From the NCBI GenBank assembly GCA_907165275.2, contig OU015665.1:7502001-7566000 (forward strand): DNA of 64,000 bases, given 5' to 3'. This stretch comes from Zygaena filipendulae. Its lineage: Eukaryota; Arthropoda; Insecta; Lepidoptera; Zygaenidae. Each line of letters starts with the position of its first letter. Position 1 is the first letter of the stretch. The notes under the pieces are model-generated. The model was not told the origin of the DNA. It ran no database searches and was given only the letters and a program-made list of their open reading frames with translations. A program made the translations under genes and the position numbers. Below are positions 1 to 11,068 of this stretch, piece after piece.

Positions 1-1280
1 AAAACAATATACGTGTACCTACATTATTATTGTTAAGCCCTTTTGGGTTTAATAACCCTTTCAGATTTAAGAGCCAGAAAAGCAAGACAGTTAGTAACGA
101 CCGATGAAGAAACAAGAAAGTGAAGAAAGAAGAAGAAAGATGTGTCAACTGTCATTTCAAGTAATTACCTATTATTTTTAGTCAAATTTATGGTGCCGTT
201 CCGTATGGTTGATGCATGCAAGGGAAGTCATGAAGAAACTGCAATCACCAATTAGACACTATTTTGTGTACCTATCCTACGATGCAAGTGGTTTTAGCAA
301 ATAATGTCGTATTTAGCTCAGGGAGCAAATCTCTCCATACAGTGTTTTATAGTAAAAAAGAGTAAAAATAAGAAAATTAAGTTACAGCTCCATAATTCAT
401 AAAAGTATAAGTACTAGTAAAGTAATATTTGCATCTGTATAAGATATATCTTTACAGGTCTCTCCAACATGTGGTCAAGGTAAAATGTCTGGTCTTTGGG
501 TTGATTCAAAAAAAAAAGAAAGTCATAAAAACTCTCCAAGCAGTGTCGGCAAGTTTGTAAGAGTTAGACCCTGTAATAAAATACCTACCACCCGAAACAA
601 TTGTTCTATAAAAACAAACCCCAGTTATAAAAATATTCTCCCATCCGCGAGGAAAAAGCTACTGTGGCCTCATCTTTACCTGTTCTACATATTTTTTCTT
701 TAACTTTTTTTATAGCCTTTCTTCCATTGACAATTCTTACTTGTACGCAAAATGTCGCCATCAGATATAATGTGTTTGGCAAAAAGTTTTCAGACCTATA
801 GATATTATTTTTTTACCCCAATCACCAAAATTTGAATTGGAGCAAAGAAAAAAAAGTCCAACCTAGACACCACCAATAACTGTTACAATAAAGTTAATAG
901 CTATAGTTACAATTGTTGCTGTTGTTAGACTATATTTTTTAGATATTTACTAAAAATATTTCTTAATTCTATATTCACGTAATAAAAAATCTTATAAAAA
1001 TTTTATATTCACTAAAGACTTCTGTACAAAAACCATTATTTTATTTAATGTCAGCACATACGGTATAAACCAATTATCTATCTTACCTTACCTTACTATG
1101 GTTTACAGTACTAAACACAGAGACAAAAATTCCTTCCACTCATCAGCAAACACATCACACTCAGAGTTGGCCCTCAGAAGAGCACATAGTGCCTACATAC
1201 ATACAGAAACAAGTTCTATTTCCCTTAAACAGAACGCTAATAATTTTCTAATACACCTGTCATTTTACACCGTCATAAAA
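1..1280. other. AT-rich non-coding stretch
   Basis: I see no exon, RNA gene or recognisable repeat here. The only open frames are short and have no family resemblance or splice context. It is background intergenic or intronic DNA. Confidence 0.5.
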
Positions 1281-1570
1281 CTGTGGATATGGGTGGCGGC
1301 GTCACTCACCAAATCCACTCGGCTAACCCCCGACGCATACACAAATTGCACACGCCTAAATGGGTTTCGGCGTCCATCCACAGGGCGGCTAGTCATTAAC
1401 TCACGGAAGCAAGTACAGCGGACCAATTTCCCCGGCCGGTCGCCAATTAACAGCACTTGGGCGCTGGATCTGGCCGGCGCGGCGGAGACTGAAGGGTTAA
1501 GATGTTTGTTATGATTTACGCGAGAGCTCTGGCTGTGTGCTGAGACCTCGGTCCCCTTATCGCCCATTAT
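1281..1570. promoter_or_regulatory. GC-richer island, candidate regulatory element
   Basis: This block is clearly richer in G+C than its flanks and contains several CpG-bearing words and CAATTA-type homeodomain cores. Open frames on both strands are shadows of the composition and match no family I know. A conserved enhancer or a distal promoter is the most likely explanation; this is inference from composition only. Confidence 0.25.
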
Positions 1571-3875
1571 GGTACAAGTAGCAGTATAATATTAGAAACT
1601 TTAGTTATTAACGTGTCAGAAATAATAAACTTAGTTGAAGTGGTCATATCGCCATTCTTACGTCTATTTTACATCAAAGGTACGTAGGAGCATACGAGTA
1701 CGTGTGTAGCGTCGCCTAATACCGAGGGTTTTATTGTAATCTGTACTTAGTTCACCCAGGTGCACAAATTCTACCGTGCGTAGCACTTAATGCACCCAGG
1801 TGATTTACTACAGGTGAATTAAGTCTACCGAGGGATTAAAATAACTAATTATTAATGTACCAACTAAAGTTTTCTAATAAAGTGAAAGCATATAAGAATT
1901 GACTCACGTCTCTTGGAGCCAGGAAGTATGTCTTATCTCTTTTAGATTTTTTTACGATAAAAATTTGGCTTACCATTACTGTTACCCTGTTACGTTGATA
2001 AGTAATAACAGTACTTATACCTTGATTTTATAACGGTCAGTAATGGTTACCGTTAAACTTAAAAAACCAGACGACACTTTTTTCCAACGCAAAAATTTTC
2101 AAAGATAATACAGTAATTTCTCTTTATTTGCGCAAAGTAACGGGCCGACAGCGCTATCGTAAACTCATTGATCTAGAATCGGTAAAAAGTGTAACACAAA
2201 AGTGCAACTGTTGTTTTGTTTATAAAGAAAAAACCATTTTACCCTAGTAGTAAAAGAACATGTACAGTTAATATGTAAATATTGGTGCAACAAAAAATAT
2301 AGTACAGTACCGAACCTACTTTCTACTTCGTGTAACAAAACAAACGAAGAAAAACAAAGCCGATCGTGATATCTATTACCTTTTTTTAAACTTGTTTAAA
2401 AAACTTGTACAAATTTGTCAATTATGAGGGTGATATACCATCTGTATACACTCGTTGCATTATACTTGTACCTACCGCTACCTACGCTAGATAAGCTATA
2501 GGTAGTTAGCTTGTAGTATCTCTAAGTAGTTTGTGAAATAGACGCAACATTCCCTTCATTCAAATAAACGAACACTATTAATTTATATTATTATTATATA
2601 TATTAAAAAATAAATGATAAAAAAAAATTATATATATTATTTTTATTTTAATTTTTTTTTTAAATATATTATTGATAAACTTTGACCATCGGAAAAAAGT
2701 GACATTCAACTATAACACATGATGTAAATGAGTATGGTGGCCATCGCTTGACCCTAGGTAATATTCTAAATACGTCGGACTGACCCAAAAGTGTAGATAT
2801 GCATGAAGGAGGCATAATGCTTTCTGACGCGTGACGACTGACGAATGATATTTTATTGGTATATGCATGGAATATGCTACCTACTGATCGGTTTGACGTC
2901 GGTGCCAAGCACGCTCGTATTTGCCCGCTAGGGTTGTTTTGTTCACGACGACATACCCCATACACGCTCACACGCGCTAAGTGACGTAAAATGGGTCGGG
3001 AGAGGACTTGGTCTATCTACCTACTTCAGATTCTCTGGAATACCACATCAGATCCTGACCTGATGACGGCGGAACCACGGGGAACACATAAAAGAGGTCG
3101 ACCTGACCGAAAACCGCCTCCTTTTTTTGAAGTCTAATTAAAATATCGTCTCCTAAGTTTAGGCTGCGTCATTCCGGTTTTCGGGTCGGGTTTAGTATTG
3201 GCCGCAACACTGGCGTACGTTTGTCAACTCCGCTCCGTAACCGAGTTCTCGCTTGTCGCCAATCCGCTTGCCACTCATGCTCGCCTAGTAGGTACTTATC
3301 CTTGTCCCTACATTATCATAACTTTCCTCTCGCCTCTCGCATTATTCAATTTAGTAACAGGTGGAGTACTAGAATACGAATGAGCTGCCGTTGGTTGTAC
3401 ACGTTACCTTCCTGCGGGAATTTTAAATAGTAAGTGGTTTTGACTTGATAAAAAATAAAACTGAAATAGAAAAAGAAAAAGAAAAATGACGAAGGTGACC
3501 TACTTATAAGATTTTAATGACGATTGACGGTTAGGCTGCTGCATTTTATGAAGAGAGGTTTAGATTTGATTTTGATGAATTGATACAGAAATTAATTTGC
3601 AATTCCTTTTCTTTTTTAAGTCATATTTCATCTTTCTGCATGTTGTGGGTAATATTTTTTTGGAAGCGACAGCAAAAAAATTCTAAGTGACGAACCTATC
3701 TACCTAACCTATATCTAGCATAGCTAACGAAAATACTGGGCGCACGTAAGGTGTTTTACGTTTCAGATCTACGTCAAACATTTAATATTATGGTCTATTT
3801 CTCTTTTTTATACATATATTCGTTTTTTAAATAGGTATATCAGAAAAGTTTAGTACCTGTTATTTCTATTAGGAG
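1571..3875. other. Non-coding stretch with an E-box repeat and an A+T run
   Basis: 1748-1832 holds two diverged copies of a short unit containing CACCCAGGTG and ending in CTACCG. 2577-2673 is a nearly pure A+T run. 2690-3400 has ordinary composition and no supportable exon. No transposon coding sequence is visible. Confidence 0.4.
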
Positions 3876-4185
3876 TAGCTGTTCCCTACGATTTCACCCG
3901 CGTTAATTTTGGAGTTCCCACAGGAATCCCGGGACAAGAAATACCTACCCTTTGACGTGTAGTATGCAAAATTGAATGCACTTTTTCCAACATTTCCAAC
4001 ATCGTCATATTTCAACCAATGTACACAAAACCTCGACTAATTATATGTAAACCTATAAACCTTCTTAATGAATCACTCTATTTATTGGTGACAACGGCAA
4101 GAAAATCCGTTCATTAATTTTTGAGTTTATCACAAACAAATAGACAGACAGACAGACGCGGCGGAAGACTTCGTATTATTAATAT
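3876..4185 (-). repeat. Helitron-like (Lep1-type) non-autonomous repeat, diverged
   Basis: It opens with TAGCTGTTCCCTACGATTTC and CACCCGCG on the + strand, the reverse complement of the 3' end shared by the other copies in this window, followed by a decayed 'GGAGTTCCC ... GGAATCCCGGGA' core. The class name rests on memory of the abundant lepidopteran element with a CTAGT 3' end and a nearby hairpin. The far boundary is approximate. Confidence 0.5.
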
Positions 4186-5786
4186 ATTGTGATTATGTTA
4201 ATCTTTGCGTTGCCAAATTTAATCGTGTATAAAATCCAGTTGCTAAAATGTATTCAGTCTAATTTTAATCTACCCAATTTAGAATCCGAGCACCGCTTCA
4301 GAAATCAAATTTGGTGTTTTTTAATTTCTTCTTTTTTGTGTTATTTACCGTGTCCGCGGCCAGCAACAAATTGAAATTCATTAGCGCGCAGTAGCGGCGG
4401 CATCGGCGCGGGCGTTAAGGAAAATTAACGAGCTGTATATGAATTAACACCCACATGGAGAGGCATGTACGAGTGGACGGGAGCGACGGACAGTGAGCCA
4501 GTGGCCAACGAGACGGGACACGATCGATAGTAAAGCAACCGTGACAACATTTTTTTTTTTCGAATGTTTATAGTATTAACAGACAGATACCAAATTTTCA
4601 GACAAAAAATAAAACGACGGTGTTATTATAGTATAGATAAAATTCCATAATTCGACATATTTCCCGACTGAAGTATTTGCCATTCGGATCCAGCGTTCCT
4701 TCTATCACTTTTGGGGTTGAATTACCGAAAAATTTCGAAAAATATATATGTACCTATATTCGTTAATCTAACATCTAACGTGAAGGGTGGACATTTTATG
4801 GGTGCTGTCATGAAAATTGTATTTTTTTGACGTCAAAAAGAGCCACATTAAGGGCCAATTTTGAATAAAGTTATTTGACTTTTGACTTTTAACTTCCAAA
4901 CCAAGGGTGCATCCTTTACAAACTTTCACCTTCCTTTTCCTCCTCTTTCCAAAAATCTTTCTCTAATATTTAAAAGTAGATAGGTACTTGTCTACATTAT
5001 AAAAAGAATGCCTTTTTCAAAATTCCAGTTTTTAAACCACTAGGTTTGAACTATGTATATCCTATATTATTTATTGTGTTTTAGTGAATCTTTCTATCAG
5101 GACATGTTTATTTATATGTACAGAAGATGTGGCAGGTACTTACTTAAACTGAATTTTAACTACACTTTCTTATACAATTCATCTGATTACTATGAAACTG
5201 GCGAATTAATACCTACCTACACGAGCTCGCGAAGGTTTCTCACCAGAAAAAGCACAACTAGAACAATATGCTGTAATGAGTTTTTAAAAACTATTTTAAA
5301 TAAGGTCTTTAAAAATTTTTCTACTAACTGTGTTGTGCAGTTACCAAACAAACGAATTTAAGTTCACCGAAATCCTTGACAAGCAGTTAGGCGCATAAAG
5401 ACATGCCGGATTAAGGGAGACTTTGTCTCGCTCAACATTACCGAGTATTTAGAAACAAGTTGAACTCGCATTTTCCTTGTATTTATTCGTCAAGTCGGAT
5501 TGCTCTTACTGTAGGTATTATCTTTAAGCTACAATCGCGGATGTTGATCGAGTATAGACAATGTTTGACTTTCTTAGTTTAATACTGTTTACCACGATTA
5601 GAGGAAGAAAGAAATAAAATAGATAGGTACATTTAATTGACAACACGTCTAGTTTATTATAACTTAGGTATGTATACGACTACTACCTAACTACCTAATT
5701 TAAAAAAGAGCTTCTAGCTCAATATACATACGTATAAGAAAGTTTATCCCTGTGTGATATTATTACGAGCATTATTATATTTTGTT
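4186..5786. other. Non-coding stretch with a GC-rich patch
   Basis: 4335-4530 is GC-rich with several TTAATT/AATTAA homeodomain-type cores and looks like candidate regulatory DNA. The rest is AT-rich. An open frame at 5053-5361 has no recognisable domain and is probably chance. Confidence 0.35.
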
Positions 5787-5980
5787 ACTAGCTGTGCCCC
5801 GCGGTTTCACCCGCGGAGATTTCGGAGTCCCCGCGGGATTCAGGGATAAAAAGTACCCTATGTTCATCTCTGTACCTCTGACAACGTGTGTACAAAATTT
5901 CATGACGATCGATTAAGTCGTTAAGGCGTGAAAGCGTAACAGACATACAGAGGTACTTTCGCATTTATAATATTAGTAGG
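5787..5980 (-). repeat. Helitron-like (Lep1-type) repeat, near complete
   Basis: On the + strand it reads ACTAGCTGTGCCCCGCGG, then the GGGATAAAAAGTACCCTATG core, CATGACGATCG, and ends in TTATAATATTAGTAGG. These are the two ends and core shared by all copies here. It carries no coding capacity. Confidence 0.7.
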
Positions 5981-6104
5981 GAAATAGGGAAGTAGGGATT
6001 TTTAGATACTTAGGATACTTTGAATACTTTTATTTCGAATTAACTTCTTTAACTATAACAACGACATCGACAGTAGTAAATAGCTCTGCTATATTTGCCT
6101 TGGT

Positions 6105-6260
6105 TGCGCGAGGATGTCTTAGGTAGATACGTCGTCGTTGTCAGTTGTTACCGAGACAACTTGACAGGGCGCAAACACAATCGGTAATCCGCATTAATCG
6201 AATTGTCAAGTTGTGGATCAACGGTTGAGCTGTCAGTTGTCACTACACATTATACAAGTC
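6105..6260. promoter_or_regulatory. Cluster of TGTCA(A)GTTG motifs in both orientations
   Basis: Within about 110 bases, TGTCAGTTGT, ACAACTTGACAG, TTGTCAAGTTG and CTGTCAGTTGTC occur as alternating inverted and direct copies, with AACGGTTG and TTAATCGAATT between them. This could be a transcription-factor site cluster or the remains of a small hairpin element. Confidence 0.25.
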
Positions 6261-6331
6261 GGTAAAACCTATATAGCTTTAAGATATGAAACATAGGATT
6301 ATAAGTGACTTTTAGCACACTTGTACTCGTA

Positions 6332-6535
6332 TCTATACTAATATTATAAAGAGGAAAGATTTGATTGTTTTTTTGTTTGTTACGATTTAACTCAAAAACT
6401 ACGGAACCGATTTCAAAAATGCTTTCACTATTAGAAAGCTACGTTATCCCTGAGTAGTATAAGGCTATATTGTAATCCGGAATTCCCGCGAGAACTCTGA
6501 AATTAACGCGGGTGAAACCGCGGGGAACAGCTAGT
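6332..6535 (+). repeat. Helitron-like (Lep1-type) repeat, copy 1 of a tandem pair
   Basis: It starts TCTATACTAATATTATAAAG and ends CGCGGGTGAAACCGCGGGG plus AACAGCTAGT. A TC start, a CTAG-T end and a GC hairpin just inside the 3' end are the Helitron hallmarks. It directly abuts the next copy in the same orientation. Confidence 0.7.
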
Positions 6536-6741
6536 AATATTATAAAGAGGAAAGATTTGATTTTTTGTTTGTTTGTTTGTTACGATTTAACTCAAAAACT
6601 ACTGGACCGATTTCAAAAATTATTTCACCATTAGAAAGCTACACTATCCCCGAGTAACATAGGCTACATTGAATATTAAAATACGAAATTCCCGCGGGAA
6701 CTTCGAACTTATCGCGGGTGACACCGCGTGGGACAGCTAGT
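6536..6741 (+). repeat. Helitron-like (Lep1-type) repeat, copy 2 of a tandem pair
   Basis: It begins AATATTATAAAGAGGAAAG right after the CTAGT of the previous copy and ends GGGACAGCTAGT. The two copies are clearly similar but not identical, so they are either two insertions at the same preferred AT site or an old tandem transposition. Confidence 0.7.
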
Positions 6742-7669
6742 ATTATATAAATAGGTAGTGCTTTCATGTTGAACCTATTGTCAATGTGTATTGTGCATGC
6801 AAAGAAGAAAGTATCTACGTTGGTATAGGTACTTAGACACTTCTCTAGCTAATATTATAATTTATTGATTTATTTTCGCTTTTAAAATAAAATATAATAG
6901 ATATCTGTAACACTTTTGTTTCTAAATTGATGCCTTTTTACTTTTCGATGAACAACAATGGATGCAGCTTCGTCACAGCGAGCGTGCAACAAGGAAATGA
7001 GTCTAAACAAATTGTGCATAACTGGTCCACGAGAATCTTTCTTAGAGAAAGTTCTATTGTCATACACACAGTTACTTTCTACCCTTTGAGACGGTTAACG
7101 TTACTCTTTGTGTAACTGTCCGCCAGTTACAATTACTGTGTTTCGAGTAATTATACGCATTCAATAATTGTTTAGGTAAAGGGTTTTTCGAAAATGGTAC
7201 AGTTTCGGGACCGTTAAGTATTTTTGTTATTTGTTTATGGCAATAACGGGCTGCAGTTGACATCATGGTAATATTATTGTTGTTGCCGTAAGATGACGTA
7301 CCTTGTCGGTGTTGCGCACGCTTTCTTTTCAGCGAATATCGTGCACGAGTTTTAAAATATCCAAATACAATTGCTTTGAAACAATTTTGAATTTCACTGT
7401 TAGGTAAAATGGTGGGATTTTTACAATACATTCATCTTAAAAGATACTAGTTTACCCGTGCAGTTAAACCCACTTGTCAGCTTTCTTGCCCATAAAGTTT
7501 GAAATACAAAACATTCTGAAATATGTATGTTACTTTATTTGAAAAGAGCTGCCCTACTATCGACTTTCATGACTCTAAACTTTAAAACTGACGGTACATT
7601 CATGCAAACTTTGACTCTCCTTACGAGCCCTTAAAAATCCTTTCTCAAGTCCTTCCATTATCTTCTTAT
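6742..7669. other. Non-coding stretch
   Basis: Ordinary AT-rich sequence. Overlapping open frames on both strands between 6882 and 7431 show no domain, no signal peptide and no consistent splice context. I call nothing here. Confidence 0.4.
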
Positions 7670-7821
7670 TTATAAATAAAAATGAATGTTTGTATGTCTG
7701 TACTCTATGCGTTTTGAAAACATTGGACTGATTGTGATGGAGGGTTGTTCTGTTTGCGTCCGCAAAGGTGCTGCGCCCAATCCCAAAACTCACGCGGGTG
7801 AAACCGCGGGGCACAGCTAGT
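7670..7821 (+). repeat. Helitron-like (Lep1-type) repeat, 3' part
   Basis: It ends ACGCGGGTGAAACCGCGGGG followed by CACAGCTAGT, and carries the 'ATGAATGTTTGTATGTCTG' type of 5' region in degraded form. The left boundary is approximate. Confidence 0.6.
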
Positions 7822-8532
7822 ATATTATAAAAAGCGCTATCGTGATTTTTAAGTCAGTTTTATCTTTGTATTATAGTTTCGACAGGATGTTGATTAGCCA
7901 CTTAGGAAGTTTTAACTAAAACTTTCTTTGCCTTTTGGGAAGAAAACTCTACTACAAATTAAATATTTTGTAAGTTTTGTCATATTTTCAGTGTGATGTT
8001 ATCTTAACTAATACCTAGATGGTTTTAATAGATAAAAATTAAAATTACATGAGTATATTTTAATTTATTACAATGCCAATTGTGTCATATCTTCAATTGA
8101 GTCAAATGCCCTAAAAAGTCAGTTTTTGCTTGTAAGTTTGGTAGGTAACTACAATATTTTTCAAAGGAAAATCGCTACTGTTGTCATAAATAATATTGTT
8201 TATGAATGCCACCGGTCTTACCCGTTGTTTTATGCTTATTGTTGGCTTGGCAAAAGAATTCGGCAGACTTCGACTTTATTGGTGGCGAACAAAAAATTTA
8301 CCATTTCAAACGCCCGCAGTTGGTTCTATTGTTTCACGTCTAGCCTACTCGTTTTAGATGCCGTTTTAAAATGAACAAAGTTAATATGAATATAACCAGA
8401 GTATCAGGTATACCTACCAAAGATCAGTTTCGATTAATGATAAAAGGCACAGCAACTATGAAGACTTACATTCATTTTAAAAATTTAACAGTTAAAGCTG
8501 AAATCTTATGTAGTTGTTCTATCTATCTAACA
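7822..8532. other. Non-coding stretch
   Basis: AT-rich. Open frames at 8126-8374 and 8371-8583 overlap the following repeat and have no protein-family features. Confidence 0.4.
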
Positions 8533-8735
8533 AATATTATAAATTCGAATGAGATTAAAATGTATTTCTTTGTTTGTGTGTGACGCTTTCACGCACACGC
8601 TACACGCTTTAACTACTCAACTGATGAAATTTTGCATACACATTGTCAGGTATAGGTAGAGAAGGGTACCTATAGGGTAATATTTTTTAAGAATTCCAAA
8701 AAATAACGCAGGTGAAATTGCGGGGAACGGTGAAC
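8533..8735 (+). repeat. Helitron-like (Lep1-type) repeat, diverged 3' end
   Basis: It has the AATATTATAAATTCGAATGA start, a TTTGTTTGTG tract, 'GACGCTTTCACGC', and a degenerate CGCAGGTGAAATTGCGGGG end. The terminal CTAGT has been lost. Confidence 0.55.
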
Positions 8736-8765
8736 GGGAATTCACGCAAGTAGGTAAACATCAGC

Positions 8766-8828
8766 TCGGTAAAAAAAATACATACAGTCGAACACAGAAC
8801 TTCCTGCTTTTTGGAAGTCGGTTAAAAA
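8766..8828 (+). repeat. Short repeat ending GAAGTCGGTTAAAAA
   Basis: The segment ATACATACAGTCGAACACAG ... TTTTTGGAAGTCGGTTAAAAA recurs at 16867-16918. In both places it sits a little downstream of a Helitron-like 3' end. It resembles a common lepidopteran retroelement tail whose family I cannot name safely. Confidence 0.5.
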
Positions 8829-9152
8829 CTGGGAATAGTTACATAGTTATATCGTCAAAGCTTTGTCCGAGATCAAATGAATTTATATGTTGTGAAATAT
8901 CTACTAATATAAAATAAGCATATTTATCGGTTCCATAGAGCTTTAAAGACATGATGAGTCAACTTTCTCACGTAAAAATACCTTTATAATTGCATAGCTG
9001 CGTCTCAATCTTAGGTAAACACTAAACAGTCCCGTGGACTTTAATAAACGACCAATTCTATGCAACGAAAACAAGTAATCGCATACATGCGGCTGCGTGA
9101 AATCGCAGCACAATCGCCACAATGCATTTAACTACATTTAACTTCCTAACAA

Positions 9153-9473
9153 TCAAACAAAAGATCCGAAAGACAATCCTAAAACAATGTCAACAATAGT
9201 CCAAATTGTACGTGACAATAGCCGTGGATTCTTTAAGTGAGCGTTCCTAGTACAGAAGTGACACAATAAGGGATATCTTCGCCTAATGACAAACCGGACT
9301 GGACGCTTTGTGGTGCGTTTATGGCACCCACGCGACACCATAATGGCATTAGTTCCACTGTTTTGCCAACAGTGCTGTTCTAGTAGTGACATCAGTTCTC
9401 CGAATGTGTTAAGAGACACTGGATTTTCTAAAAAATGACGGTAAAAAATCCAAGCAGCGCGTGCCTCTGCCAC
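9153..9473 (-). pseudogene. Possible decayed Tc1/mariner-type transposase fragment (weak)
   Basis: A 106-codon open frame on the minus strand contains KRTTKRPVRFVIRRR followed by a run of Arg, Asn and Leu. This loosely resembles the linker between the two N-terminal helix-turn-helix domains of Tc1-like transposases (GRxRxTT...DRFI). There are no DDE catalytic residues, no flanking inverted repeats that I can see, and no splice context. It could equally be a chance frame; I keep it only because the motif order is suggestive. Confidence 0.15.
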
Positions 9474-9660
9474 GTTTTTGTATTTTTATCTTATTCAGTA
9501 CCTAATTAGGTCAAGTGAAAATGCTGTGCTGTGCACAAAAGGTTTAGTGGAAAGTTTTTTTAAATCACACGAGTACTGGAGAATTTTGCCCATACAAGTA
9601 TTATATTATCTGTGCCCATACCATGCTCAGTGGATATGGTTGAATAGTTTATAGACACAT

Positions 9661-9815
9661 TAGTTGTTACCCGCTCGCGGTTTAATCCACGTTAATTTTG
9701 GATTTCCCGTGGTAATTCTAGAATAAACAGTAGCCTATGTCTTTTTCTGTACCCCTGACAACGTATATGCAAAATTTTATGATGATCAGTTTAGTAGTAA
9801 AGGCTTGAAATCCTC
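9661..9815 (-). repeat. Helitron-like (Lep1-type) repeat, 3' part
   Basis: It shows TAGTTGTTACCCGCTCGCGG, then 'GGATTTCCCGTGGTAATTC', 'CTGTACCCCTGACAACGTAT' and 'TGATGATC'. This is the usual core order in reverse orientation, with a lost 5' end. Confidence 0.55.
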
Positions 9816-9840
9816 TTTACTACTAAATCGATCATCCTGC

Positions 9841-9995
9841 CCAGGGTTCAAAATAAATGCTGCCAAGTGACTGAAATAACCATAGATTTATTATGGCTAA
9901 CTACGTTAGATAGTTAGCCATAATAAATCTATGGAAATAACGAAGACGCGTGTGTTGGGTACGGCTTTCATCTGTCAACAACCCAGTACGTAGTC
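9841..9995 (+). repeat. Unnamed repeat, copy A, interrupted by a hairpin insertion
   Basis: GGTTCAAAATAAATGC ... ACTGAAATAA / CGAAGACGCGTGTG ... CCAGTACGTAGTC matches 10155-10270 in order and spacing apart from the 55-bp hairpin at 9880-9934. The family is unknown to me. Confidence 0.5.
9880..9934. mobile_element. 55-bp perfect hairpin insertion with AAATAA duplication
   Basis: The arms 9880-9903 and 9911-9934 are perfect reverse complements of 24 nt (starting CCATAGATTTATTATGG), with a 7-nt loop CGTTAGA. AAATAA lies immediately on both sides. The related repeat at 10155-10270 reads straight through as ACTGAAATAACGAAGAC, which is the empty site. It has no coding capacity and is a minimal palindromic (MITE or foldback type) insertion. 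Confidence 0.65.
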
Positions 9996-10154
9996 TTCTT
10001 TTTCATAAATAATGGCATCTATATTCTATAATTTGCCAATGACAATATTTCTTAGAAATAAAAATCTTTTTATCTACTTCTTCAATTATGGCAAAGCGAG
10101 TATGTTAGATTGTTCCCCAAGTCAAAACATGGCTCTCTTGAAAGCTAGTTTCCT

Positions 10155-10270
10155 GCTCAGTGTTCAAAATAGATGCCGAAAGGTAACTGAAATAACGAAG
10201 ACTCACGCGACACGCGTGTTTTCGCTAGGGCCGTCACTCTTCAACTACCCACCACGTAGTCATTGTGGTG
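10155..10270 (+). repeat. Unnamed repeat, copy B (uninterrupted)
   Basis: It is the partner of 9841-9995: GTTCAAAATAGATGCC ... ACTGAAATAACGAAGAC ... CACGCGTGTT ... CACCACGTAGTC. It shows what copy A looked like before the hairpin inserted. Confidence 0.5.
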
Positions 10271-10951
10271 GTAAGATCCGATGAAAATTTGAATTTGATC
10301 TTTATTTTTTTCTGTCAAAGTGAATATTAAAAGAAGCTCAAAAGCAGAACGTCTAGAGTTGCCACGTCGTCGATGATAAAAGATGTACGGGACTCAAAAC
10401 TCGCCAGATAATGCAACTGACCGCGTACCTACATAGACCGCGTGATCTACATAGATGTAGATAGCACATGGCATTAAAATATGTCGAAAGCGATGGTAAT
10501 TTGCGAGGCGAGCGTTGCAATCGTTAACCCCCGGCCTTCCGAATGTTTGCCGGGTGACGGCGACGCATGTCGAAAATACTTAGTGGGGTTGAACCTCATT
10601 ATAATCCCTGCATCCCTCCCTGTGCCCTCTGCCCTCTGCTGCGAGACTCGGCCGATATATTAACACGTCCACATACGATGTATGGATACGACGCTTTTTT
10701 ATCCCGGAAAGGGCTTTTTTAACTATGAAAGGTCATATTTTCAAAAGCTTCAAATAAAAAAATATATTGACCATTTTTGAGGTCTTGTCAACATAGTAAA
10801 TAAAGCAAACTTATTTTTTGAAATTACGTTGCAGTAGTATATAAGTCTAGCAATGATACCTATCTATATCAGCTTATTCACCTTTGATTGTCAAAAATAG
10901 AATGACGTATAGGTACCTACCTACTTGGGACTCTTCGGAAGTCCTTCATCA
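10271..10951. other. Non-coding stretch with a GC-rich patch
   Basis: 10430-10680 is moderately GC-rich and has no supportable exon. The rest is AT-rich. It could be regulatory; nothing specific is visible. Confidence 0.3.
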
Positions 10952-11068
10952 GGCCCTTATTCACTATGACCTAATAACATTCCTCCATCCATTCTTCCAT
11001 TTTTTGAAGTGAGTTTTCTTTGTATATGAGGGAAAAATAATGTGTTATGGTCATAGTGAATAAGGGCC
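10952..11068. mobile_element. Short inverted-repeat element (MITE-like), about 117 bp
   Basis: The ends GGCCCTTATTCACTATGAC (10952-10970) and its exact reverse complement (11050-11068) enclose about 79 bp. No coding capacity. A fragment resembling the end (GGCCATAGTGAATATTATGA) is seen near 35321-35340, so it is probably a family. Confidence 0.55.

Noticed and set aside
2577..2673. A possible replication or matrix-attachment region in the A+T run
   Set aside because: Composition alone is not evidence in such AT-rich DNA.
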